From Pseudomonas sp. P7548 (lineage in GTDB: Bacteria; Pseudomonadota; Gammaproteobacteria; Pseudomonadales; Pseudomonadaceae): a DNA stretch of 64,000 nucleotides. A program made the translations under genes and the position numbers. The stretch lies in assembly GCF_013386585.1 (NCBI RefSeq), contig NZ_JACARO010000086.1:1-64000 (forward strand), in the 5' to 3' direction. Under the pieces are notes generated by a model, which saw only the letters and a list, made by a program, of their open reading frames with translations, did not search any database and was not told where the DNA came from. Below, piece after piece: positions 36,072-44,610 of the stretch; position 1 is the first letter of the stretch, and each line of letters begins with the position of its first letter.

Positions 36072-37124
36072 ATGAACAGACTCGACCGAATCAAAGGCTG
36101 CCTACTGGGTGGCGCAGTGGGGGACGCATTGGGCGCCCCCGTCGAATTCCTCGATTGGAACGCCATCCGCGCCAGTTTCGGACCACAAGGTATCGTTGAT
36201 TTCGCCCCCGCCTACGGCATCAAGGGCGCCATTACCGACGACACACAAATGATGCTATTCACGGCCGAAGGTCTGCTGCGCGCTTACGTTCGTGGCAGCT
36301 CGCGGGGCATTTGTCATGTGCCTGGCGTTATTCACCATGCGTTGTTGCGCTGGCTGATGACCCAGGACTATCAACCCTCGACTCACGTCACCCTCGACGG
36401 CTGGCTGGTCAAGGAGCGTGATCTATGGTCCAGGCGAGCACCGGGCAACACCTGCGTCAGCGCGCTCAAGGCCAGTCAGCGATTTGGCTTCTTCGCGCAA
36501 AACAACAGCAAAGGCTGCGGCGCGATCATGCGCGTCGCCCCTTGCGCCTTCTTCGGCAACGCCTTCAAGTACGCCGCTGAATCCGCACGACTGACCCACG
36601 GCCACCCAACCGGCTACATGGCCGCTGGGCTGTTCGCCGACATCCTGCAACGCATGACCGACCGCCAGGACAGCCTTGAGCAGGCCCTCACCAAAAGCCT
36701 GGCCGAACACGGCGGCAAGCCAGGCATGGAAGAAACCCGCGCCATCCTCGAACGCGTGCTCTTCTACTTCTACGAAGGCTACCGCCCAACCCCCGAACGC
36801 ATCGACGAACTCGGCGGCGGATGGGTCGCCGAACAAGCCCTGGCCATAGGTATCTGGTGCGCCCTGACCGCCACTTGCCTGGAGCAAGGCATGATCACCG
36901 CTGTCAACCACAGCGGCGACAGCGACAGCACCGGTGCCATCGCTGGCCAACTGCTCGGCGCTCGATACGGCTCGGCAGCCATCCCTGCGCGCTGGTACCA
37001 GCACCTGGAAATGCGTCAGGTGATTGAAAAAATCGCCCGGGATATCGAACGCGTGCCCAGGGATTATTTGGGCTACGCAGGGGAATTTGATCGCGCCATC
37101 GAAGCGCAATATCCAGGGAGCTGA
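36072..37124 (+). CDS. ADP-ribosylglycohydrolase (ARH/DraG family)
   Basis: The 350-residue enzyme starts with the family block GCLLGGAVGDALGAPVEF and has the two metal-binding clusters, ITDDTQM at residues 54-60 and HSGDSDSTGAIAG near 278-290, that coordinate the Mg pair in ARH/DraG enzymes. These remove ADP-ribose from proteins or nucleic acids. No ADP-ribosyltransferase is visible in the window, so its substrate could be a host, phage or distant partner modification. It lies between the small membrane gene and a zinc-ribbon gene that starts 2 bases after its stop. Confidence 0.88.
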   Translation: MNRLDRIKGCLLGGAVGDALGAPVEFLDWNAIRASFGPQGIVDFAPAYGIKGAITDDTQMMLFTAEGLLRAYVRGSSRGICHVPGVIHHALLRWLMTQDYQPSTHVTLDGWLVKERDLWSRRAPGNTCVSALKASQRFGFFAQNNSKGCGAIMRVAPCAFFGNAFKYAAESARLTHGHPTGYMAAGLFADILQRMTDRQDSLEQALTKSLAEHGGKPGMEETRAILERVLFYFYEGYRPTPERIDELGGGWVAEQALAIGIWCALTATCLEQGMITAVNHSGDSDSTGAIAGQLLGARYGSAAIPARWYQHLEMRQVIEKIARDIERVPRDYLGYAGEFDRAIEAQYPGS

Positions 37125-37126
37125 AC

Positions 37127-37321
37127 ATGCCAATACAACCTCATCCGTTCACCTTCAAATGCAGCGCGTGCGGCTGGAAAAAGACCGTCGGGCCGAAGAG
37201 CGATTGCCTGGGGCCGGGGGATTGGTTTGGGCTGTGTCCGCAATGCGGGAGCGAGGCGATCACCATGAAGCCCGCCACACGCGTTGAGCAACTCTTGATC
37301 GGGGTGTGGCCCCGGCGTTAG
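37127..37321 (+). CDS. Small zinc-ribbon protein
   Basis: The 64-residue protein has two Cys pairs, KCSACGW near residue 11 and LCPQCGS near residue 36, forming a zinc ribbon, and ends in the basic GVWPRR. It begins two bases after the ADP-ribosylglycohydrolase stop, so it is part of the same transcript. Function unknown. It could be an adaptor for the hydrolase. Confidence 0.7.
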   Translation: MPIQPHPFTFKCSACGWKKTVGPKSDCLGPGDWFGLCPQCGSEAITMKPATRVEQLLIGVWPRR

Positions 37322-37590
37322 ACCTTTGTTCAGGGAGTGGTGATGGCATTTCGGTATCTTGCTGGGCATAATCCTACTGCCGTTGCCGTAGCAGATTGAA
37401 GTGATCTGTGCACAGGGAAGCGCTTGCGGCATCCCTCACGCCAGCCTCAAGCGTTCTGCGTTGCGGTCATCCTTGATGATCACGACCCTGCTGCCATTAC
37501 CTGTTCGCCCCACAGTGGCGAACGTCCAATCATCCTGTACGGAGTGAGTCGGCTCGTCCCGACATCCTTCGTCAAGCAGTCAGGTGAAAT

Positions 37591-37869
37591 ATGGGTGTCA
37601 TCCTAGGCGCTGTAGTGTTCCTGCTCATACTCGGAGCAGTTGTTGGCCTTGTTGAAAAAGGCGCAGGTTCAAAAGCGATTCGTCCCTATCTGGGACTACT
37701 GCTCATCGCCGCTCTGATCGCCGGAATGGGAGTGGTACTCGGGTTCATGTTCCGAGGGGTCGAAGAGTACTTCTTGATCGCCGCCAAAGGCGTTGCGGTG
37801 TTCACTGCGGTGGTGCTGTGTTTGCAACTGATCGGCGTGGTTGCGAAGAAGTTTTTTGTTTCGCAATAG
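37591..37869 (+). CDS. Small integral membrane protein
   Basis: The 92-residue protein has three predicted membrane helices (about residues 3-20, 33-53 and 64-86), with short polar connectors and a KKFFVSQ tail. AGGTGA precedes the ATG. It is 269 bases downstream of the zinc-ribbon gene, a gap that holds no clear gene, and may have its own promoter. No family is recognised. Confidence 0.6.
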   Translation: MGVILGAVVFLLILGAVVGLVEKGAGSKAIRPYLGLLLIAALIAGMGVVLGFMFRGVEEYFLIAAKGVAVFTAVVLCLQLIGVVAKKFFVSQ

Positions 37870-37982
37870 CGAAGTCAATTCAACGGTGACTTAGGTCGGG
37901 TAGGTAATGGGCTCCGCTATCAGCCCATTACTGTCGCAATCTAAATGCTGAGCTGCCGTTCGTGCAGATCAGCTCACCAAGC

Positions 37983-38743
37983 TCAGTGCATTTGCTTGAG
38001 TCTGATCAGTGCGATCTGAACCACGCACGGCATTGTGATTCTGTACGCCTGTGCCGTAAGGCTGTAAGTTGCCCAGACACCTGAAAGTGCCAGGCCAATG
38101 GGTCCCAGCGCCGTAGCCCCCCCCTGCCAGCTACCGCAGTCAATCCGGCTGTGGCGCCGCTGCCCAAGGTGTTAGCTGCCAATGCGTTGGACAGCAGACT
38201 GGCTGCGGTGATCGAAATCGAACCTGGCCCAAGGTTAAAGGCCGCGCGCAGTTCTTCAGGCGTACCGGTCAAATTTCTCTGCTTCTCAAGGCTGTGAATC
38301 AGCGCCTTTCTGTCGGCAGCACTTGTACCGCTGACAGTGAGCTTCCAGAGCTTGCCCAGGATATTTCGTTCGATGTCGGGTAACGACTCGCCGTCCGAGC
38401 GTTTTACCGAGAGGTGGTCAGCGACGTCGAATACGATCTCGCTGTACGAAACACCGTTGCTGCGAAACAAATTGACGAGACTATTCCCACCGAAATGCTG
38501 AAGCTCTCGGATCAACGTTCGTAGCACCAAGGGCGTGTAGGTGCCTTGTGTTCTCGCGTTGATCAGCGCTTTGCAATTCTCTTTGGAAAGTGAAACACGT
38601 CCCTTTCCACAGTCGGTGATGTAGTCGATCAGTGGAGCGATATCCTCATTGCTCGCTTGGATCAGAAGGTCCAGCAGGTCATCGTCATACTTGATGTCGA
38701 TCTGTTTTTCAGCATTCACTGTCGATATTTCCACCGCCGCCAC
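37983..38743 (-). pseudogene. UPF0174 (YaaW-like) gene, out of frame at a G8 tract
   Basis: Residues 1-205 match the UPF0174/YaaW family (LIDYITDCGKGR, LIRELQHFGGNSLVNLFR, YSEIVFDVADHL). The annotated-style frame then leaves the family at a run of eight G on the coding strand (38117-38124) and ends at 38006. One added G, or two fewer, restores the family C-terminus, beginning GGATALGPIGLALSGVW and ending RLKQMH at TGA 37983-37985, about 253 residues in all. That tail is hydrophobic and may be membrane-associated. It is the last gene of the dynamin/patatin operon, 48 bases after patatin. It could be a sequencing error, a mutation or a phase-variable gene. Confidence 0.8.
38117..38124 (-). repeat. 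Homopolymer of eight G (coding strand) causing the frame change
   Basis: The plus strand reads GTAG, eight C, TGCC. On the coding strand this is a G8 run inside the UPF0174-like gene exactly where homology moves to another frame. Runs of this length are prone to slippage during replication or transcription. Confidence 0.85.
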
Positions 38744-38790
38744 TCTCGATAAATGTTGACGAGCGAAAGGCGCGCTCGATTCATGGGAGG

Positions 38791-39867
38791 TTACTTGAGT
38801 TGTGCCATGACATCCGCCAGCGCCTTGTCAGCACTGGCGTTGCTTTTTTCTCCCTCGGCCAACAACGCCTCTGACTGCCGAAGGTTGTGCCGACTTTTAC
38901 CGGCTGCCATGACTCGGTTCATGCAGTGCATGGTGTCCCGATAACCCTGCTCGATCCACGAGGGAATTTTTTCGCTGTCAAAGCCCAACAAATCGCGGCT
39001 GCCACCCAACGGCCCTGCTGCACGAGACAAGCTCTCTTGGGGGCGTATCTCAACGATGGTTGCGTTCGGGAAGTCTTGGCGGCTCCATGGTGAGCCGTTA
39101 CTCAGGTGCGTCACGATGATCAGATTGCAACCGGCCTCAAGCAATGGAGTAATCGGGGTATTGCCCTGCATGGTTTGCCAGCCACCCTGGCCACCGTCTG
39201 AGTAGAGGGACCCGTTGGTTTGTCGGGGTGCGAACAGCAAGGGGATGGCGGCCGAAGCGAGCAGAATATCTTTCTGCTGTTTAGGGGGCTGGGACTGAAT
39301 ATGGACGAAGTCTGAGTCAGGAGTGTCTGCGAAGCCAAGTTCTGCCCTCAATGCGGCCGCCAGGTCGTTCAGTCCGCCGAGGCTTTTATAGATGGAAATA
39401 TAGAGTGGAAGACCTGTGGCCAGATTCTCAGGCTGCAGGTATTCGTCCATCAGGCTTTGTAGCTGGCCATCACACAACAAACCGCCGTCTAACGCGCTAA
39501 ACGCTTCTGGCACTTCGTAGCCGTAGTGCTGAGCCGCTGTCCGCGAGGCGCGGACAATGACGTCCACAGCGCCCACGCCGTACATTTTCAGGCCCGCAGA
39601 GACCAGAAGGCTGAGATAACTCGGGAGCTTCAGGTCGATCGGAGAGCGCTCGGCCAGCCGCCCCCAAAGCTCTTCCAAACGTGCGATACCTACGTCCAGC
39701 GAAGGGGCAGAAGCCAGCACACCGCCGTTGAGTGCGCCGATACTTGCGCCTGAAACTGCATCTATCTGAGTTCCCAGTTCCCGAAGTGCCCTGAGCACGC
39801 CTACTTGATACGCACCCTTGGCGCCTCCTCCGGAGAGCACCAGACCTACTTTCATTCCATCAGACAT
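38791..39867 (-). CDS. Patatin-like phospholipase
   Basis: The 358-residue protein has the complete patatin active site: oxyanion loop GGGAKGAY at residues 13-20, nucleophile motif GASIG with Ser 42, and the catalytic Asp in SDGGQGG near residue 220. Such enzymes hydrolyse acyl chains of membrane lipids, and related CapV proteins kill infected cells when activated by cyclic nucleotides. No signal peptide is seen, so it acts from the cytoplasm. It overlaps the RdcB-like gene by 8 bases, implying coupled synthesis with the dynamin-like pair. Confidence 0.9.
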   Translation of the reverse strand: MSDGMKVGLVLSGGGAKGAYQVGVLRALRELGTQIDAVSGASIGALNGGVLASAPSLDVGIARLEELWGRLAERSPIDLKLPSYLSLLVSAGLKMYGVGAVDVIVRASRTAAQHYGYEVPEAFSALDGGLLCDGQLQSLMDEYLQPENLATGLPLYISIYKSLGGLNDLAAALRAELGFADTPDSDFVHIQSQPPKQQKDILLASAAIPLLFAPRQTNGSLYSDGGQGGWQTMQGNTPITPLLEAGCNLIIVTHLSNGSPWSRQDFPNATIVEIRPQESLSRAAGPLGGSRDLLGFDSEKIPSWIEQGYRDTMHCMNRVMAAGKSRHNLRQSEALLAEGEKSNASADKALADVMAQLK

Positions 39868-40771
39868 GACTGACCTCCAGAAACAGCTCTTGGATCATCG
39901 CTTCGGTCATGCGCTGGGTGGAGCTGAGTCGTGGCATATGCAGCGGAAGCTCATCGGGGCTCTGGGAGGCAGCGAATATGAACGGAGACTTGTGTGCGTC
40001 ATACCAGTCACCCATGTACGCCAGCGCTTCACCCGCTTGCGGGACGACATCACGGCCTTTTGGTTGGGCCAGCCAGCGCTCGCGGGTCGCGACGCGTTCG
40101 ACTCTGTTAAGCCCTGCGTCGTTAGTGACTTCGGTAATGATTCTGTTCGCCAGATCTTCCAGCAACCGCTGGCGATCTTGCCCCGAGGATTGGCGACTGT
40201 AATCGCCGAAGGTCCCCCAGTGCAGCTCTTCGAGCGCGGCGTAGCAGCGACCGGATAATGAGAAGCTGTTGTAGCGTCCGGCGCCCCACTTGTTAAACAC
40301 GCTGTCCAGATGGATTTGCGCGCGCTGCACGAAATCGATGCGTGCCACTTCTTTATCGAGTACCGCGCAGCGATCATCCAGACGATGAGCCAAGTTGTCG
40401 AGTTGACGGCGAGTTTCAATCGAATACGTGCCGATTTTGGTCATATCGAGCTTTAAACCGTTAACGCGCTCGTTGACTTGATGAACGGAGAAGTTGGTTT
40501 TGGAAAGCGACTCGCTGAGATCTTGAAGCCAGTTCAAAGCGCCTTCCACGCCATCAGTCAAAGAAGCGTTGATCTCTGCCTGATGACGAGCACCCTGGCC
40601 GGTGAATCCATCATAAAGGCGAGCGGCAAATCCAGTGCGCCCTTTGAGGAATACTTGCCGCTCACGGGCAACGTCAATGCCGTTGGCGAAATCCACAACG
40701 AATTTTTCTGGTAAACACGTCAACACCTGACAGATTTCAGAGGCTGAGTCGATGGGTTGTTGTTCACTCAT
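39860..40771 (-). CDS. RdcB (YjcZ)-like partner of the dynamin GTPase
   Basis: The 303-residue soluble protein resembles E. coli YjcZ/RdcB, which is encoded directly after the dynamin-like CrfC/RdcA and works with it to control a diguanylate cyclase. The central region (about 95-150) is helical and charged. Its start overlaps the dynamin gene stop by 4 bases, preserving the E. coli gene order. No diguanylate cyclase lies nearby. A patatin follows instead, suggesting a changed effector. Homology rests on context and remembered similarity. Confidence 0.7.
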   Translation of the reverse strand: MSEQQPIDSASEICQVLTCLPEKFVVDFANGIDVARERQVFLKGRTGFAARLYDGFTGQGARHQAEINASLTDGVEGALNWLQDLSESLSKTNFSVHQVNERVNGLKLDMTKIGTYSIETRRQLDNLAHRLDDRCAVLDKEVARIDFVQRAQIHLDSVFNKWGAGRYNSFSLSGRCYAALEELHWGTFGDYSRQSSGQDRQRLLEDLANRIITEVTNDAGLNRVERVATRERWLAQPKGRDVVPQAGEALAYMGDWYDAHKSPFIFAASQSPDELPLHMPRLSSTQRMTEAMIQELFLEVSHV

Positions 40772-43221
40772 ACCAAGGCTCCGGCGTCTGTCGGATACAT
40801 ATGTTTCGCGTCGTCCTTGAGCTCCATGCTGTCAGCCAATAGCGCAGGCACAAAACGCGTTAAACCGGTGAGGCGCTGCTTGAGCTCTTCCTGTTCGGTC
40901 TTGCTGCTTTCCTGATCACGAATACCCTGCAGAAGGTCGCCGCGGATGTGTTCAACTGTCTTGATGAACTCAGCGAAGAAACTGTCCACGGTGACGTTAA
41001 GCGGGGCTTCGATGGATTTCGCGATGGTGTCGTCAAGGCCTCTGAAAACGTTCGAGATGGATTGAGAAATCTTCGCTTTGATCTCGTTGATATTGACTTC
41101 AAAGTACTGCTCGGTCGCCTTGTACTCATCCCATCCCCAATCGCTGCTATTAAACCAGCTGCACACCGTACCCCAGGCACCCGATGAGCGACGATAACGA
41201 GTCACCTGCTTTTCCTGCTGGCTGACCATGTTGGTCAACGTATCGACAGCGTTCAAGTTCAGGGTCAGCGAACTGGCATCGGGAATTTTTACCGCCACCG
41301 AAAAACCATCCACCGCCATGCGATGATTCAACCCGTCGGTGATTTGTTGAGCCTTCAAGATGACGTTCATCGCGAAGTTTTTCTCAAACTCAGTCAGGAT
41401 TTTTTGCATGGCCAGAACCATTACCTGTTCTGCGCTACTCATTTCTTTGCCGATGGCACGCTGTATTTTGCTGACAAGCTCTCCAGCATCTTTGGCTGAA
41501 TCGAATTTCATGATCGGGCTTTGCGGGTCGAAATCCGGCTCCTGATCCACTTTGCGTCGGGATGCAGAAGGAAGTGTTCGCTGGTCAGCCGGCAGCCGGG
41601 CGTTCATTGCCCCTATCAATCCACCCAAAAAACCTCCAAGGGACACGGTGTTAGTCAGCTCTTTCTGCCGAGCCTCTGCCTGCTCACCTTCGATGCGCTT
41701 GCCTTCCTTGAAATAAAAGTCGATCGCCGCTTCGGTTTCGGATTTGATCTTGGAGAACATCGCTTTCGTTTGCTGATCGATCCCGTACAACGTCTCTTTC
41801 GCATCTTCTTCCGTCTGCGACCTGATCGTTTCGATCTTGTCGATGTCGCTCTTCAAGGACGTAATCTGCGCCATCAACGCTTTTGCACTCTTCTCCAGAG
41901 CAGTCTTGCGAACCCCCAGAAATGTACCGGCGGCTTCAGCCAGATTGATCAGCTTCGACGCTGCTGAGTCCAGGGCATACGAGGCTGCACTGGCGTGCGC
42001 TGTCTGGATGACGTTCTTCAACGGGCTGGCAAACAGGGAATCCTGCCAAAGCGAGTTAGCCGCGCTGATGACTTCCTCCTCATCCCCAAGCTTGCTCTCC
42101 CAGCGACGCCCGAGCGCTTCTTCAGCAAAATCGACCACCCAAGGGTGGGTGTTGTGGTCGGGGAGTGTTTTACGCAGGGCAATTTCATGTTTGGCGCGAT
42201 TGGCCAGATATCCCCAGCGTGAAGATACGGGGAACACGTCGGAAGGTTTCAACAATCCTTCCATCAAGGTATCAGCTACAAAAGACTTGACCTGTTCGGC
42301 GTTGTCGCCGTGACGGTCACGCTGGTCAAACTTGTTCACCAAGGTGAAGAGGCGGCCTTGGGCAACGTTGGCAATGTCCTTCAGCTCCTGGCGTACCTGC
42401 TCGTCGGCATCCGATTTGAGTTGGGTGAAGTCTAGGACAGCAAGCACGGCGGAAGCCTTTTGCAACTGCTCGGTGAGCATTGCACGCAAGTGCTCCTGCC
42501 CCGACTCGTTCGGGCCGGGTGTGTCCAATAGCGTCAACCGGCCGACAGAGTGCTGTACGTCGCCCAAGTGGGCAAACTGCACTTCAATGACGGGCATTTC
42601 ATGCACTTCATCGTAACTGGCAAACGGGAACTCAGCGTCCAGATCGGCACTGAGCCGAACCAGATCGTTCAACGTCTTCAGAAACCAGAAGATTGATTCC
42701 GCGCCTTCGTAGATTTCTTTGAAACGCACCTTTTTTTCGATCAGGGTCAACAGTTCGGCCATGTCCGCATTACTGGTGACGAACGCCTTTTGACCGGCTC
42801 CATTCTTCAGCGCTTTACCCAGCGTAAGCATCAGATCGTTGATAGGCCCACTATTCTCGAATTTCAGAATGGGTTCCAGCTGCCCCGGGGTATGACGGAT
42901 CAGTGTCGGAAGCGCAGTCATTGGACGGTTGCGGTTCGGCAGCACTTCGGTGCCGACAATCGCGTTGATGGTCGTGGATTTACCGGCTTTCATGGTGCCG
43001 ACAACAGCCAGCACCATCTCCAGGTTTTTCAGCTTGGCCAGCTCGCCGTTCAGGACTTCGATGTCTTTGGCGATCGATTCGCGAGTAAATGTCTGGTGCT
43101 CACCTGTCTGCTCGGCGGTCACCACGCCAGGCTCAGTTCTCATCTGATTCAGCAGATCGATTTCCACTTGAAGCAGTCGTTCTGCTTCGTCACGCAACAA
43201 CTCGATGTTCTTTTCGTGCAT
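40768..43221 (-). CDS. Dynamin-like GTPase, CrfC/RdcA (YjdA) family
   Basis: The 817-residue protein has a full GTPase domain: G1 GTMKAGKST at residues 75-83, the MTALPTLIRHTPGQ switch region, G3 LLDTPGPNE near 242 and G4 VNKFDQRDRHGD near 300. Long helical segments follow, as in bacterial dynamins that act on membranes. The block EVLPNRNRPMTALPTLI is nearly identical to E. coli CrfC, which is 742 residues. I chose ATG 43221, with an AAGGAAG site, because the 60 codons upstream lack family sequence. It leads a four-gene operon with RdcB-like, patatin and UPF0174 genes. Confidence 0.9.
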   Translation of the reverse strand: MHEKNIELLRDEAERLLQVEIDLLNQMRTEPGVVTAEQTGEHQTFTRESIAKDIEVLNGELAKLKNLEMVLAVVGTMKAGKSTTINAIVGTEVLPNRNRPMTALPTLIRHTPGQLEPILKFENSGPINDLMLTLGKALKNGAGQKAFVTSNADMAELLTLIEKKVRFKEIYEGAESIFWFLKTLNDLVRLSADLDAEFPFASYDEVHEMPVIEVQFAHLGDVQHSVGRLTLLDTPGPNESGQEHLRAMLTEQLQKASAVLAVLDFTQLKSDADEQVRQELKDIANVAQGRLFTLVNKFDQRDRHGDNAEQVKSFVADTLMEGLLKPSDVFPVSSRWGYLANRAKHEIALRKTLPDHNTHPWVVDFAEEALGRRWESKLGDEEEVISAANSLWQDSLFASPLKNVIQTAHASAASYALDSAASKLINLAEAAGTFLGVRKTALEKSAKALMAQITSLKSDIDKIETIRSQTEEDAKETLYGIDQQTKAMFSKIKSETEAAIDFYFKEGKRIEGEQAEARQKELTNTVSLGGFLGGLIGAMNARLPADQRTLPSASRRKVDQEPDFDPQSPIMKFDSAKDAGELVSKIQRAIGKEMSSAEQVMVLAMQKILTEFEKNFAMNVILKAQQITDGLNHRMAVDGFSVAVKIPDASSLTLNLNAVDTLTNMVSQQEKQVTRYRRSSGAWGTVCSWFNSSDWGWDEYKATEQYFEVNINEIKAKISQSISNVFRGLDDTIAKSIEAPLNVTVDSFFAEFIKTVEHIRGDLLQGIRDQESSKTEQEELKQRLTGLTRFVPALLADSMELKDDAKHMYPTDAGALV

Positions 43222-43718
43222 GGGACTTCCTTGAGATAGATCGACATGAGAGGCAATGAGTGCTTCTGGGGGATCGCCGGTGCCGGAGGTGATTTGTAGG
43301 CTCATACTGCTAACCCGCCGGGGTTCCGTATGCCGTCGCAGCGTGTCTAGTTCGCTGGTCAGCGCCTCGCAAAGGTTGGATCCTACCGGATGAAATGGCA
43401 CTTCGCCATATGTTCGCGCACGCGCTTTACGTTAGCGGCTTGTCGGCCTTGGAGATGATTTCTTTAGAGGGAGCAGTGACGGTGGAAGGCTGAATTGGGG
43501 AGGGGGGTGCCAAGGAGGTACGGATAACGTCAGTCGCCATGGACCCTGAGGACGACCTGGACCTAGCGCTTTTTAGCGGATGATCAGCGAGCAGGGTGGA
43601 TAACAGCATCCGATAACTGCGCCTGTCATAAGAGCTGGATTGAGGACGTCTCAGCGCTTCAAAGCCTATAGAATCCGACAGGCATGACCCAGAGCCTGTA
43701 AGGCCTGCGATGCCATGA
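43222..43718. other. Gene-poor stretch upstream of the dynamin operon
   Basis: About 500 bases without a convincing gene. It should contain the promoter of the minus-strand dynamin operon. The dynamin frame stays open to 43401, and a 60-codon minus-strand frame covers 43427-43609, but neither shows family sequence or a good ribosome binding site. No strong sigma-70 match was settled on by eye. Confidence 0.5.
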
Positions 43719-44243
43719 GGTTTTCAGACCCTGGCCAAGACCAACCTGAAACCCATAACGGAAAAGCTGAACAAGGTACTGACGACTTTGATTGGCAGCA
43801 AAGTCATGGACAAGCCGATGCTTATCGATGTCGAGCAGGCCATCGGGCTGCTGGATATGACTGAGCCAGCCTTCGAGTTTGACGAGGGTTACAGCTTTGA
43901 CTGGGAAGCTGCCCGCTCAAGCCTGACCTACCTGGCTGGACTGAATAAGTCTAGCCAGACGAACAAGGTCTGGCTGATGACTTACATCGATCGCAATGTA
44001 AGTCGCTTGGCTGGAGAAACTTCTCACGCCGAGTACATCGAGCCGGACTCCACTCGCACTGAAGGCAAGGTGCGCAAGGAGTTCGCTCTGGATAATCCCA
44101 TCCTGATCCTGATCCTGATTCGTCAGAATGGTAATGAAGCACCTCAACGCTGGCGCGGTGGTGCCTTCTGGTAGCCGGTGATCTCTGCCCAGCAGAACAC
44201 CCCAGCTGCCATCTTCGCCCACGAAACCTTGAATAACGATTGA
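43719..44243 (+). pseudogene. Degraded gene of unknown family with internal stop
   Basis: The frame opens at 43719 just after a TGA, with no start in a good context, and reads ...LKPITEKLNKVLTTLIG... through DMTEPAFEFDEGYSFDW and LAGLNKSSQTNKVW to GGAFW. It then meets TAG at 44172-44174 and continues plausibly (PVISAQQNTPAAIFAHETLN) to TGA 44241. This looks like the 3' part of a larger gene cut at its 5' end and by a nonsense codon. There is an odd LILILI repeat near 44100. I do not recognise the family. Confidence 0.6.
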
Positions 44244-44381
44244 ACGAAGCAATAGGGGCGGGGGGCTGGCATGCTCGGCTGGCTGCATAGTCACGCATGA
44301 CAAAAAATAAGCGGAGGACTGTACTCACGACCGCCCCGGCATGCGCCCAGGGCAGTCTATCGGACAGAGTGAGCCTAGGGG

Positions 44382-44592
44382 TTACAGGTAACCTCGTTCA
44401 GCCAACGACACGCAGCCTTCATTTCCCACCACAACATGATCCAATATCCGGGTGCCGACCATGTTCAGAGCGCTCTTGAGGGTGGTGGTCAGGGTACGAT
44501 CGGCTTGGCTGGGGTTGGGGGCGCCGGAGGGATAATTGTGAACCATAATTACGGCGGTGGCGTTGTGCTCTAGGGCGATCTTGACCACTTCC
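44382..44592 (-). pseudogene. RadC/JAB-domain gene, 3' remnant
   Basis: Seventy codons encode the C-terminal part of a RadC/MPN(JAB) protein: EVVKIALEHNATAVI, then HNYPSGAPNPSQAD, a variant of the HxHPSGxxxPSxxD metal-binding motif, and the ending VSLAERGYL. The 5' part is absent: the IS3-family element begins directly at 44593, and the DNA beyond the IS is unrelated. The first residues of the apparent ORF come from the IS terminal repeat. Confidence 0.75.
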
Positions 44593-44610
44593 TGAATCGC
44601 CCCGGGTTCT

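Noticed and set aside
37424..37606. 60-codon frame with VAVILDDHD, reminiscent of a response-regulator receiver
   Set aside because: The similarity is a few residues only, with no other receiver motifs. The stretch is treated as non-coding.
43427..43609. 60-codon minus-strand frame upstream of the dynamin gene
   Set aside because: Ser/Pro-rich with no ribosome binding site or family signal.
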